This document shows positions 8,109 through 16,150 of a stretch of DNA of 64,000 nt, one piece after another. The DNA comes from RYN-230 sp963782185 (GTDB lineage Bacteria > Actinomycetota > Actinomycetes > Streptosporangiales > Streptosporangiaceae). Position 1 is the stretch's first letter, and each line of letters begins with the position of its first letter. The translations under genes were made by a program, and so were the position numbers. The DNA lies in assembly GCA_963782185.1 (NCBI GenBank), contig CAWAJB010000019.1, positions 372,001 to 436,000 on the forward strand. Direction: 5' to 3'. The notes beneath the pieces were generated by a model. The model searched no databases. It was not told the DNA's origin and saw only the letters and a program-made list of their open reading frames with translations.

Positions 8109-8777
8109 TCAGGTTCGGTCGCCCACGATCGGCACCGGCCGTGACCAGCCATCACCGGCCACGTACTCCCGCACCATCTTCGCGGGTACACCGGCGATCA
8201 CGCAGCGGTCAGGCACCAGCCCGCGGACCACCGAGCCCGCGGCCACCACCACATTACGGCCGATCTGCGCCCCGGGCAGCACGATCACGCCAGCTCCTAG
8301 CCATGTCCCCGCGCCGATGGAGACCGCGGTGTTGTGCGGCCACTGACGACCGATCGGGACCTCGGGGTCGGCGTAGCCGTGGTTCTGGTCGGTGATGTAG
8401 ACGTAGGGGCCGGTGAACACGTCATCACCGACCACGATCGAATGGTGCGCGATGATGTGGCTGCCCCGGCCGATCACGCAGTGATTTCCGAGCCGGAGCA
8501 CTGGCGAGTCACCAAGCTGGTGGCCGGGGACCATGCCCGCGCTCAGGCTGACCTCAGCCCCGATCAGCGTGCCGTCACCGACTTCGATCCAAGCCTCGCC
8601 GAAGAGCGCCCCGGTGGGGAACGCGATGACCGAGCCGGGGCCGAACGCGGCGAACCGGCGGCCCGCCGGGGTGGCCGCGGTAATCGCGCCCGCCTGCTGG
8701 GCCGTCTGCCAGACGCGGTGCACCATCCGCCACGCCAGCTTGCGGTAACCCCTGGCGAGAGCCTCCTTGGCCGGCAT
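8109..8777 (-). CDS. Acyltransferase of the left-handed beta-helix (hexapeptide) family (222 aa)
   Basis: Repeated [LIV]-G-x4 hexapeptides (VGDGTLIGAEV, LGNHCVIGRGSHI, IGAGTWLGAGVIVLPGAQIG) and the closing VIAGVPAKMVREY mark a LbH O-acetyl/acyltransferase of the WcaF/maltose-acetyltransferase type. These are cytosolic trimers that transfer an acyl group from acyl-CoA. A His in ITDQNHGYADP is a likely catalytic base. The substrate cannot be told. The gene starts 6 bp after the rlmN stop and ends 23 bp before the phosphatase start, so it probably shares a transcript with rlmN. Confidence 0.86.
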   Translation of the reverse strand: MPAKEALARGYRKLAWRMVHRVWQTAQQAGAITAATPAGRRFAAFGPGSVIAFPTGALFGEAWIEVGDGTLIGAEVSLSAGMVPGHQLGDSPVLRLGNHCVIGRGSHIIAHHSIVVGDDVFTGPYVYITDQNHGYADPEVPIGRQWPHNTAVSIGAGTWLGAGVIVLPGAQIGRNVVVAAGSVVRGLVPDRCVIAGVPAKMVREYVAGDGWSRPVPIVGDRT

Positions 8778-8783
8778 GGACGA

Positions 8784-9902
8784 CTACGGTACCCGGGTGC
8801 TGATCTGGAGGGTCTCAGGCGCCTGGGACGGGGCGGCGAGCTGGCCGCAGGCCCCGTCGATCTGGCTGCCCCGGGTGTCGCGCATGGTGACCGGTATCCC
8901 GCGCGCCGCCAGCCGGGCCTCGAACTCAGCGCTGGAGCCCGGCTCGGATGCTGTCCAGCGGGAGCCGGGCGTGGGATTGAGCGGGATCAGGTTCACGTGC
9001 GCGAGACGGCCCGCCAGCAGCCCGGCCAGCGCGTCGGCTCGCCAGGCCTGGTCGTTGATGTCTTTGATCAGCGCGTATTCGATGGAAACCCGCCGGCCGG
9101 TGGCGGCCGCGTAATCCCACGCGGCCCCGAGGACCTCTGCCACCTTCCAGCGGCGGTTGACCGGCACCAGCTCGTCGCGCAGCCCGTCGTCGGGAGCGTG
9201 CAGCGAGACGGCCAGCCGCACGTGCAGGCCTTCCGCGGTGAGCCGGCGGATGGCGGGGACCAGGCCCACGGTGGAAACGGTCACCGACCGCTGGGAGATG
9301 CCCAGGCCGTCCGGCACCGGGTCGGTGATCCGCCGGACAGCCCGCAGCACGCTGGCGTAGTTGGCCAGGGGCTCGCCCATGCCCATGAAAACGATGTTGG
9401 AGACGCGCCCCGGGCCGCCGGGCACCTCACCGCGGGCCAGCGCCCGGGCCCCCGCGACCACCTGGGCGACAATCTCGGCCGCGGACAGGTTCCTGGTCAG
9501 CCCGGCCTGACCGGTCGCACAGAACGGGCAGGCCATTCCGCAGCCCGCCTGGGAGGACACGCACATCGTGACCCGCTGCGGGTAGCGCATCAGGACGGAC
9601 TCGATGAGCGCGCCGTCAAAAGCCCGCCACAGCGTCTTGCGGGTCATCCCCCCGTCGCAGGTCAGCTCCTGCTGCGGGGTGAGCAGCCGGGGCAGCAGGC
9701 TGCCCGCCAGCTGATCGCGGGAGGTCGCCGGCAGGTCGGTCATGTCCGCGGGGTCATCGGTCAGCCGGGCGAAGTAATGCCGGGCCAGCTGATCGGCGCG
9801 GAACGCCGGGCCGCCCAGCTCAGCAGCGGCGGCGCGGCGCTCAGCCGGGTCCAGGTCAGCCAGGTGCCGGGGCGGTCGGGTGGGGGTTGCTCTGCCAGGC
9901 AC
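8784..9902 (-). CDS. rlmN: Dual-specificity RNA methyltransferase RlmN (372 aa)
   Basis: Radical-SAM enzyme that methylates C2 of A2503 in 23S rRNA and A37 of some tRNAs. The CxxxCxxC cluster motif is at C121/C125/C128 (CGMACPFCATG), followed by GMGEPLANY, SLHAPDD and the C-terminal methyl-carrying Cys in IDGACGQLA. The GTG at 9902 is chosen because GGAG lies 4 nt upstream and the N-terminus PPRHLADLD matches the family; the frame stays open to 9959. The upstream stretch includes AT-rich sequence facing the divergent SUFU-domain gene. Confidence 0.96.
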   Translation of the reverse strand: MPGRATPTRPPRHLADLDPAERRAAAAELGGPAFRADQLARHYFARLTDDPADMTDLPATSRDQLAGSLLPRLLTPQQELTCDGGMTRKTLWRAFDGALIESVLMRYPQRVTMCVSSQAGCGMACPFCATGQAGLTRNLSAAEIVAQVVAGARALARGEVPGGPGRVSNIVFMGMGEPLANYASVLRAVRRITDPVPDGLGISQRSVTVSTVGLVPAIRRLTAEGLHVRLAVSLHAPDDGLRDELVPVNRRWKVAEVLGAAWDYAAATGRRVSIEYALIKDINDQAWRADALAGLLAGRLAHVNLIPLNPTPGSRWTASEPGSSAEFEARLAARGIPVTMRDTRGSQIDGACGQLAAPSQAPETLQISTRVP

Positions 9903-9991
9903 CTGCGCTCCGTTGAGAAGGCCGTTTCGAACGCTTAACAATATCCCGGGTGCGGCCACGGTGACCTGCGGCGGATCAGTAGATTTCGGTT

Positions 9992-11116
9992 ATGCCGACT
10001 TTGCGCAGGGGCGGGAGCCAGGGCAATCTCGCCGCCCGGCCGGGTCGGCCAGAGATCCTGCTCAGCAGCGACAGCCCGTACGGCAGCCGCCGGCTGGCCG
10101 TGGAGTACGACGGGTTCACCACCGCAGCGTACGTGTATGACCAGACGGCCGTGATCGCCGCGGTCTGGCTGGCCAACCACCAGGCTGCCCCGGCCGCCGC
10201 CGACCCGGCGCAGATCGAGGCCGGCCACGCCCCGGTGATGCCGGCCGGGCACACCAAGCATCCCGGCGGCGTCCCGCCGCTGGACCCGCGCATCCTCCGC
10301 CCGCTGTGGTTCGAGGAGGGAGACGGGGTGGCCCTGGTGGAGGGGGGCCGGCTGCTGGCGGTGATACCCGGCTGGTCGGACATGTCCCGCGGCATGCCCG
10401 GCTACAGCCGGGAGTGCATCGGCCAGACCCCGTTCGCGTGGTCCCTGGACGACGCGATGGAGGGGCTCGGCCCGCGGGCGGACCGGGCTGCGGCCTTCTG
10501 GCGGTGGCGGGCGAGTGAGGGCTCATGGGCCGGCTTCCAGAAGGCGGCCCTCGGGCACCTGCTGGGCCGGCTCGGGCCGGGCGCCCGGTACTGGGACGTG
10601 AGCGGCGGCCGCCAGCCGCCGACCGGGGTTTCGGAACGGCCGCCGACGCGAAGCCGCCCGTTCACCGTGCTGTCCACGCTCGGCATGAGCTGCCAGCGGA
10701 TGCCGGTTGTCGAGCAGTTCGCCGAGGATCCCGCGTCCACCGGGCGGATCGAGCTGGCCCTGGCCACCACGATCCCGAGTCCCGAGGCGGCGCGCATCTT
10801 CCTGTGGCTCGCGCACTACCCCTGGCGCGCCGTGACCTGGTTCGGGCCCGGGCACACGATCAGGTGGTACCACGAGCCCGCCACGTTCCCGCTGGGCCGC
10901 GGGAACACCGCGGTGCTCCTGCTCGATGATCCGGCCCAGCTGCCCGGGCCGGAGGTGCCGGTCCTGTCCGGGTTCTCCTTCGGCGGCGACCCGGTGCGAT
11001 GGCTGTGGGTCATGCCCATCAGCGAGCGGGAACGGCTGTTCGCCAAGGAACGCGGATCGGCCAGCCTGGTTACGCACCTGGCGGCGCAGCGCCGGGATTG
11101 GGTGGTCACGGCTTAG
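9992..11116 (+). CDS. Suppressor-of-fused (SUFU) domain protein (374 aa)
   Basis: The middle and C-terminal parts carry signatures of bacterial SUFU-like domains: AVIPGWSDMSRGMPGYSREC, then LSTLGMSCQRMPVVEQF, and an acidic/aromatic end (FGGDPVRWLWVMPISERER). In animals the domain belongs to Hedgehog signalling. In bacteria it is common as an immunity-like or stress-associated domain, mostly without assigned function. There is no signal peptide or TM segment. It sits alone between rlmN (divergent) and a tiny membrane protein (convergent), inside the usual cdsA-rlmN neighbourhood. No toxin gene is adjacent, so an immunity role is only a possibility. Confidence 0.75.
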   Translation: MPTLRRGGSQGNLAARPGRPEILLSSDSPYGSRRLAVEYDGFTTAAYVYDQTAVIAAVWLANHQAAPAAADPAQIEAGHAPVMPAGHTKHPGGVPPLDPRILRPLWFEEGDGVALVEGGRLLAVIPGWSDMSRGMPGYSRECIGQTPFAWSLDDAMEGLGPRADRAAAFWRWRASEGSWAGFQKAALGHLLGRLGPGARYWDVSGGRQPPTGVSERPPTRSRPFTVLSTLGMSCQRMPVVEQFAEDPASTGRIELALATTIPSPEAARIFLWLAHYPWRAVTWFGPGHTIRWYHEPATFPLGRGNTAVLLLDDPAQLPGPEVPVLSGFSFGGDPVRWLWVMPISERERLFAKERGSASLVTHLAAQRRDWVVTA

Positions 11117-11181
11117 GGCGCGGCCCGGAGGCCGCGCCCTGAGAATGGTTCACCTGCGCGCTGGCCGGCCAGGCCGGGCGG

Positions 11182-11355
11182 TCAGTGGATATGCAGGCTG
11201 ACTCCCAGGAGCGGCAGCCACCAGAGCAGGATTGCGAGCAGGGCGGACAGGAGCCCCTTGAGCAGGCTCACCGTTATGTAGTGCTTTTCCCAGGCGACCA
11301 CGAGCCCGATGATGATGTAGACAAGGAAAACCAGGCCGAAACGACGTCTGAACAT
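11182..11355 (-). CDS. Small integral membrane protein (57 aa)
   Basis: From the ATG at 11355 the protein reads MFRRRFGLVFLVYIIIGLVV, then a short polar stretch and a second hydrophobic helix ending LLGVSLHIH. Two TM helices with an Arg-rich cytoplasmic start fit a bilayer protein. Similar ~55-60 aa proteins are common in actinomycetes; function unknown. A longer in-frame extension (to 11637) overlaps cdsA and has an unlikely Gly/Arg composition, so it is rejected. Confidence 0.7.
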   Translation of the reverse strand: MFRRRFGLVFLVYIIIGLVVAWEKHYITVSLLKGLLSALLAILLWWLPLLGVSLHIH

Positions 11356-11432
11356 CCCGCTGCGCTCCGCATCTCCCCCGACTGATATGTACGAGTCGCC
11401 CGCAAGGTCCCCAAGACGGATGCGGCCAAACG

Positions 11433-12389
11433 TCAGTGCGAGAGGAAGATCACCAGCAGCAGCCAGACCACCGGCGCGGTGATCAGCAGGGAATCGATCC
11501 GGTCCAGGATCCCTCCATGACCGGGAAGCACCGTACCCATGTCCTTGATCTGGAGGTCCCTCTTGATCATGGATTCGGACAGGTCGCCGAGGGTCGCCGC
11601 GCCGACCGCGGCCACGCCCACGACCACGCCCTGCCACCAGGAACCGTGCAGGAGCAGAGTCAGCAGCAAGACACCGGCCACGATGCAGGCCACCGCCGAC
11701 CCAGCGAACCCCTCCCAGGTCTTGTGCGGGCTGATGACCGCGGCCATCGGGTGCCGTCCCAGCAGGCTGCCGACGAAGTAGCCGCCGATGTCACTGCAGA
11801 CCGTGACCACGAGCCAGGCCAGGATCCGCCGCGGACCGTCCGGTGCGGCCAGCATCAGGCTGACGAACGACGCCATCAGCGGCAGGTAGACGAGGGTGAA
11901 CAGGCCAGCGGTGACGTCGCGCAGATAGCCGGCGCTGCCACCGGCCATGCGCCAGGCCAGGACGGCGATCACCGTCAGGGCCAGGGCGGCGACCAGGGCC
12001 CGCTCACCGCTGTAGTAGGCCAGGCCGAGCATGACCGCGCCGCCGGCGGCCACGGGGACCAGCGGCAGCCGGATGCCGCGGGCCTCCAGGACGCGCGCCA
12101 GTTCCCACATCCCGAGGGCCACGACGGCGGCCACGTAGATCAGGAACGTAACCTTCACGGTGAACAGGGCGACCAGCGCCACGGCGCCCAGGATCAGGCC
12201 GACAACTATCGCCGCGCGCAGATTACGGCCGGCCCGGGAGGGTTTGAGTATCTCGGTGGGCGGGGCCTCCGGGGCTGGCCCCGCGGCCGGGCTCTCCGGC
12301 CCGGCCGTGTCCGGTCCTAGCTGCTCTGAGCCGTTACTGTGCCCGGGCCCGCCGCCCTGCTCCGGCTGGCGCAGCTCGTCGGGACCCAA
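11433..12389 (-). CDS. cdsA: Phosphatidate cytidylyltransferase (318 aa)
   Basis: Makes CDP-diacylglycerol from phosphatidic acid and CTP at the inner membrane, the branch point for phosphatidylinositol, cardiolipin and phosphatidylethanolamine. About eight TM segments follow a ~50-residue Pro/Ala-rich cytoplasmic tail. The family signature near the C-terminus reads GDLSESMIKRDLQIKD...LPGHGGILDRID, with the catalytic Asp residues intact. The first codon is a TTG that abuts the frr stop (GAGG just upstream), so translation is probably coupled to frr. Last gene of the rpsB-tsf-pyrH-frr-cdsA block. Confidence 0.94.
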   Translation of the reverse strand: MGPDELRQPEQGGGPGHSNGSEQLGPDTAGPESPAAGPAPEAPPTEILKPSRAGRNLRAAIVVGLILGAVALVALFTVKVTFLIYVAAVVALGMWELARVLEARGIRLPLVPVAAGGAVMLGLAYYSGERALVAALALTVIAVLAWRMAGGSAGYLRDVTAGLFTLVYLPLMASFVSLMLAAPDGPRRILAWLVVTVCSDIGGYFVGSLLGRHPMAAVISPHKTWEGFAGSAVACIVAGVLLLTLLLHGSWWQGVVVGVAAVGAATLGDLSESMIKRDLQIKDMGTVLPGHGGILDRIDSLLITAPVVWLLLVIFLSH

Positions 12390-12392
12390 ATC

Positions 12393-12950
12393 TCAGACCT
12401 CGAGGAGCTCGGCTTCCTTATGCCTCAGCAGTTCGTCCACCTGCCCCACGTAGGTGTGCGTGAGCTCGTCGAGTTCCCGCTCCGCGCGGTGCACCTCATC
12501 CTCGCCCGCCTCGCCGCCTTTGATCATCTTGTCCAGGGAGTCCTTGGCGTGCCGCCGGATGTTGCGGATGGAGACCCTGCTGTCCTCGGCCTTGTGCCGG
12601 GCCACCTTGATGAAGTCCTTGCGCCGGTCCTCGGAAAGCTCCGGGAAGACCACCCGGATGATCGAGCCATCGCTGCTCGGGTTGACCCCGAGATCACTGT
12701 TGCGGATCGCCTTCTCGATGGCGGCCACCGACGACTTGTCGAATGGCTGGACGATCACCATCCGGGGTTCGGGGATGTGAAACGAGGCGAGCTGATTGAC
12801 CGGGGTCTGAGTTCCGTAGTACTCGGCTGTGATCTTGCCGAACATGGAGGGGTGTGCGCGTCCCGTCCGGATGGTGCCAAATTCTTCCTTGGCGACCACC
12901 ACGGCCTTTTCCATTTTCTCCTCGGCTTCGAGGAGGGTGTCGTCTATCAC
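12393..12950 (-). CDS. frr: Ribosome recycling factor (185 aa)
   Basis: Splits post-termination 70S ribosomes together with EF-G. The sequence matches RRF throughout: DDTLLEAEEKMEKAV, EFGTIRTGRAHPSMF, LASFHIPEPRMVIVQPFDKS and the C-terminal coiled coil. The GTG at 12950 gives exactly the family length of 185 residues and has AGGAG 5 nt upstream. The listed longer frame would add 23 non-conserved residues. It lies 47 bp downstream of pyrH and is followed immediately by cdsA. Confidence 0.97.
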   Translation of the reverse strand: MIDDTLLEAEEKMEKAVVVAKEEFGTIRTGRAHPSMFGKITAEYYGTQTPVNQLASFHIPEPRMVIVQPFDKSSVAAIEKAIRNSDLGVNPSSDGSIIRVVFPELSEDRRKDFIKVARHKAEDSRVSIRNIRRHAKDSLDKMIKGGEAGEDEVHRAERELDELTHTYVGQVDELLRHKEAELLEV

Positions 12951-12997
12951 GGCGGCTCCTGTGCGTTCCTGTGCCTTCACGCTTCGGTGGATGCGGG

Positions 12998-13837
12998 TCA
13001 GTAATCCCCCGACCGGCATATCAGGGTGCCGATCCTCTCACCGCGCACCGCCCGCGCGATGTTGCCCTCTTCCATCAGGTCGAACACGACGATCGGCAGG
13101 CCATTGTCCATGCACAGGCTCACCGCGGTCGCGTCCATGAACTTCAGCTCGCGGCGCAGCACCTCGCCGTAGTCGATCTGGGTGAACCGCGTCGCGCTGG
13201 CGATGGTGCGCGGATCGGCGTCATAGACCCCGTCCACCTGCGTGCCCTTGAGCACCGCTTCCGCGCCGATCTCGAGCGCACGCTGCACCGCGCAGGTATC
13301 GGTGGAGAAGAACGGGGCGCCCAGGCCGGCCCCGAAGATCACCACGCGGCCCTTCTCCAGGTGCCGGATCGCCTTCCGGGGGATGTAGGGCTCGGCCACC
13401 TGCCCCATGGTGATCGCGGTCTGCACCCGGGTTTCTACGCCCAGCTTCTCCAGCACGTCCTGGAGCGCCAGGCAGTTGATGACGGTGCCCAGCATGCCCA
13501 TGTAGTCGGCCCGGGCCCGGTCGATCCCGCGCTCAGCCAGCTGCTTACCGCGGAACATGTTGCCGCCGCCGACGACGGCCGCCAGCTCCACCCCGTCCGC
13601 CACCACCGCCGCGATCTCCTTGGCCAGGTGGAAGACGACATCCGGCGAGATGCCCAGCGGCTCGTCACCGGAGAAAGCCTCGCCGGACAGCTTCACGACC
13701 ACGCGGTTCCAGCGGCGGTGCGCCCTGGGGGCCTCCGGTGCGGGGAAGGTCTGCGCCTGGGCGGCCTCCTGCCCCGCGCCGGCTCCGGCGTCCACCCGCA
13801 CGGCAGCGCCCGCGTGGTGCGTGGCGCTGCCGTCCAC
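12998..13837 (-). CDS. pyrH: UMP kinase (279 aa)
   Basis: Phosphorylates UMP to UDP; an amino-acid-kinase-fold hexamer regulated by GTP and UTP. Core motifs: VVVKLSGEAFSG, AAVVGGGNMFRG, GVYDADPRT, and KFMDATAVSLCMDNGLPI. Relative to the usual ~240 residues it has a ~40-residue Ala/Gly/Thr-rich N-terminal extension. The GTG at 13837 is preferred because GGGAG lies 8 nt upstream; another GTG nine codons earlier has no such site. Part of the tsf-pyrH-frr operon. Confidence 0.96.
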   Translation of the reverse strand: MDGSATHHAGAAVRVDAGAGAGQEAAQAQTFPAPEAPRAHRRWNRVVVKLSGEAFSGDEPLGISPDVVFHLAKEIAAVVADGVELAAVVGGGNMFRGKQLAERGIDRARADYMGMLGTVINCLALQDVLEKLGVETRVQTAITMGQVAEPYIPRKAIRHLEKGRVVIFGAGLGAPFFSTDTCAVQRALEIGAEAVLKGTQVDGVYDADPRTIASATRFTQIDYGEVLRRELKFMDATAVSLCMDNGLPIVVFDLMEEGNIARAVRGERIGTLICRSGDY

Positions 13838-13880
13838 GGGATGTTCTCCCTCAGCCCCGTTCACCAGTTGGCTCCGGCCC

Positions 13881-14720
13881 TCATCCGGCCTGGCCGACCT
13901 GGAACCGCGCGAACGCGCGGACGGTAACTCCCTGATCGGCGAGCAACTGCTTGATGGACTTCTTCGGGTCCCGGACGAAGGGCTGCTCGGTCAGCACCAC
14001 GTCCTTGAAGAACGCGTTGAGCCGGCCTTCGACGATCTTCGGGACCGCCTGCTCGGGCTTGCCCTCGTCCCGGGTGATCTGCTCCATGATGCCCCGCTCG
14101 TGCTCGACCACGTTCGCGGGCACCTCGTCACGGGTCAGGTACTGCGGCCGCATCGCGGCCACCTGGTGGGTCACGTCCTTCGCCGCCTCGGGCGCGGGCT
14201 TGTCCAGCTGGACGAGCACGCCCACGGTCGGCGGCAGCGCCGGGTCGGACTTGTGCAGGTAGGTAGCGACGTAGCCACCCTCAAGAAGGGTGTACCGGCC
14301 CAGCTCGATCTTCTCCTTGAGCGAGGCGCCGGCCTCCTCAATGTGCTGCTGGACGGTGGTGCCAGGCCGGAGCTCCAGCCCGAGCAGGGTCAGCCGGTCG
14401 GCGGGCCGCTGTTGCAGGGCCACGCTCGCGATCTGCGCCGCCAGGGCCTGGAACACATCGGTCTTGGCGACGAAGTCGGTCTCGCAGTTGAGCTCGAGGA
14501 GCACTCCGGCGTCCGTGCCGTCAAGCTCCGCAGTCACCAGCCCGTTCGCGGCGGTGCGGGAAGCCCGCTTGCTCACGTCCTTGGCGCCCTTGACGCGGAG
14601 CAGCTCCACGGCGACGTCGAAATCGCCGTCGGCCTCCTCAAGGGCCCTCTTGCAGTCCATCATGCCCGCGGCCGTCTGCTCACGCAGCCGCTTCACGTCC
14701 GCGGCGGTGAAGTTCGCCAT
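13881..14720 (-). CDS. tsf: Elongation factor Ts (279 aa)
   Basis: Nucleotide-exchange factor for EF-Tu. The N-terminal UBA-like domain begins MANFTAADVKRLREQTAAGM, followed by MDCKRALEEADGD and the core motif LNCETDFVAKTDVF (EF-Ts signature). Length is normal for actinobacteria. It starts 67 bp after the rpsB stop, in the classical rpsB-tsf pair. The longer open frame upstream runs antisense-like through the rpsB tail and is not used. Confidence 0.98.
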   Translation of the reverse strand: MANFTAADVKRLREQTAAGMMDCKRALEEADGDFDVAVELLRVKGAKDVSKRASRTAANGLVTAELDGTDAGVLLELNCETDFVAKTDVFQALAAQIASVALQQRPADRLTLLGLELRPGTTVQQHIEEAGASLKEKIELGRYTLLEGGYVATYLHKSDPALPPTVGVLVQLDKPAPEAAKDVTHQVAAMRPQYLTRDEVPANVVEHERGIMEQITRDEGKPEQAVPKIVEGRLNAFFKDVVLTEQPFVRDPKKSIKQLLADQGVTVRAFARFQVGQAG

Positions 14721-14787
14721 TTCCTCATCTCTCGCTGTGTCTTGGTAGTGGGGGCGGGCTGGCCGCCCCGCTCCGCTGACCCGCTCC

Positions 14788-15774
14788 TCAGGCCTCGCTC
14801 GACTCACCGGAGCCGACGGACACGCCCGCGGCTTCCGGCTGGGCGGCCGGGGCCTCCTGCTCGGACGCCGTGCCGTTCGCCTGATCAGCCGCGGCAGGCT
14901 CGGTGCCCGCTGCCTCGGTGGCCGCCGCCTCGGAGCTCTGGGCCTCAGGGTTCTGGGCCGCGGCGTCGTCGCTGCCCTTGCCCTCCAGGACCGCCAGCTC
15001 CCATTCGGCGAGCGGCTCCTCGGCGCCAAGCTCCCCTGACGTCGGCGCCGCGGACGGCTTGGCCTCGCCGTCCGCCGCCCCGGCCCGCGCGATCAGGCCG
15101 TCGGCCACGGCATCGGCGACGACCCGGGTCAGCAGCGCAACGCTGCGGATGGCGTCGTCATTCCCGGGGATCGGGTAGGTGACCTCGTCCGGATCGCAGT
15201 TGGTGTCGAGGATGGCGATGACCGGGATACCCAGCTTGCGGGCCTCGCTGACGGCGATGTGCTCCTTCTTGGTGTCCACCACCCAGATCGCGCTCGGCAC
15301 CCGGGCCATGTCGCGGATACCGCCCAGCGACCGCTCCAGCTTGTCGCGCTCCCGGCGCAGCTGGAGAAGCTCCTTCTTGGTCATCCCGGAGCCGGCCACG
15401 TCATCGAAGTCGATTTCCTCGAGCTCTTTGAGCCGCTGCAGCCGCTTGAAGACGGTGGAGAAGTTCGTCAGCATGCCGCCCAGCCAGCGCTGGTTGACGA
15501 AAGGCATGCCCACCCGGCGGGCCTGCTCGGCGACCGCCTCCTGAGCCTGCTTCTTGGTGCCGACGTAGAGGATGGAGCCGCCGTGGGCGACCGTCTCCTT
15601 GATGAACTCGTAAGCGGTATCGATGAAGTTGAGCGACTGCTGGAGGTCGATGATGTAGATACCGTTGCGCTCGGCCAGGATGAATCGCTTCATCTTGGGG
15701 TTCCAGCGCCGGGTCTGGTGCCCGAAGTGCACGCCGCTCTCGAGCAGCTGCCGCATAGTGACGACCGGAGCCAT
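14788..15774 (-). CDS. rpsB: 30S ribosomal protein S2 (328 aa)
   Basis: Starts MAPVVTMRQLLESGVHFGHQ, with AGGAAGG upstream; typical S2 motifs follow (WNPKMKRFI, NQRWLGGMLTNF, PIPGNDDAIRSVALL). The S2 fold ends near residue 235. The remaining ~90 residues are an Ala/Glu/Pro-rich, probably disordered tail, longer than in most S2 proteins but typical of actinomycetes. First gene of the rpsB-tsf-pyrH-frr-cdsA series, so its promoter is expected between 15775 and 16045. Confidence 0.98.
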   Translation of the reverse strand: MAPVVTMRQLLESGVHFGHQTRRWNPKMKRFILAERNGIYIIDLQQSLNFIDTAYEFIKETVAHGGSILYVGTKKQAQEAVAEQARRVGMPFVNQRWLGGMLTNFSTVFKRLQRLKELEEIDFDDVAGSGMTKKELLQLRRERDKLERSLGGIRDMARVPSAIWVVDTKKEHIAVSEARKLGIPVIAILDTNCDPDEVTYPIPGNDDAIRSVALLTRVVADAVADGLIARAGAADGEAKPSAAPTSGELGAEEPLAEWELAVLEGKGSDDAAAQNPEAQSSEAAATEAAGTEPAAADQANGTASEQEAPAAQPEAAGVSVGSGESSEA

Positions 15775-16045
15775 GCCCGCGGTCCCCTTCCTGTTGCGCG
15801 TCGTGCCTGATCGCACTGACGCTCTCGGTTGTTGCCTGGCGCCCGGGCGCACCCGCCGCGGTGTGGGAAACCGCGGACCGGTGGGATGCGTCCCGCCGGG
15901 GGCCGAGCCGGCACCTGGCGGCGAGCGGACGCGCGAATTAGCCGGGAGGCCGTCTGCATACCGCGGGCAGACTCCACGACCTGGATGCCAGTCTACTCGC
16001 TGCACTCAAGCCCGTGGATGCACTCTTGGCTGGCCCGCGAACGCC
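15775..16045. other. Intergenic region upstream of rpsB
   Basis: No coding frame is convincing here. It should hold the rpsB operon promoter and leader. The stretch contains CGCGGTTTCCCACACCGCGG at about 15859-15878, close to an inverted repeat, but no clear -10/-35 pair could be fixed by eye. Many actinobacteria carry an M23-family peptidase gene near this position; none is present. Confidence 0.45.
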
Positions 16046-16150
16046 GCTCAGGCACGGCCCGCTCAGGCACGGCCCGCTCAGGCACGGCCCGCTCAGGCAC
16101 GGCCCGCTCAGGCACGGGCCCGCTCAGGCACGGGCCCGCTCAGGCACGGG
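16046..16150 (-). repeat. 15/16-bp tandem repeat over the xerC stop codon (7 units)
   Basis: Units GCTCAGGCACGGCCC start at 16046, 16061, 16076 and 16091. Two 16-bp variants start at 16106 and 16122, and a last partial unit at 16138. The xerC stop (TCA on + strand, 16140-16142) lies in the last unit, so the array reads as repeated copies of the terminal codons plus stop, extending downstream of the gene. Confidence 0.95.
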
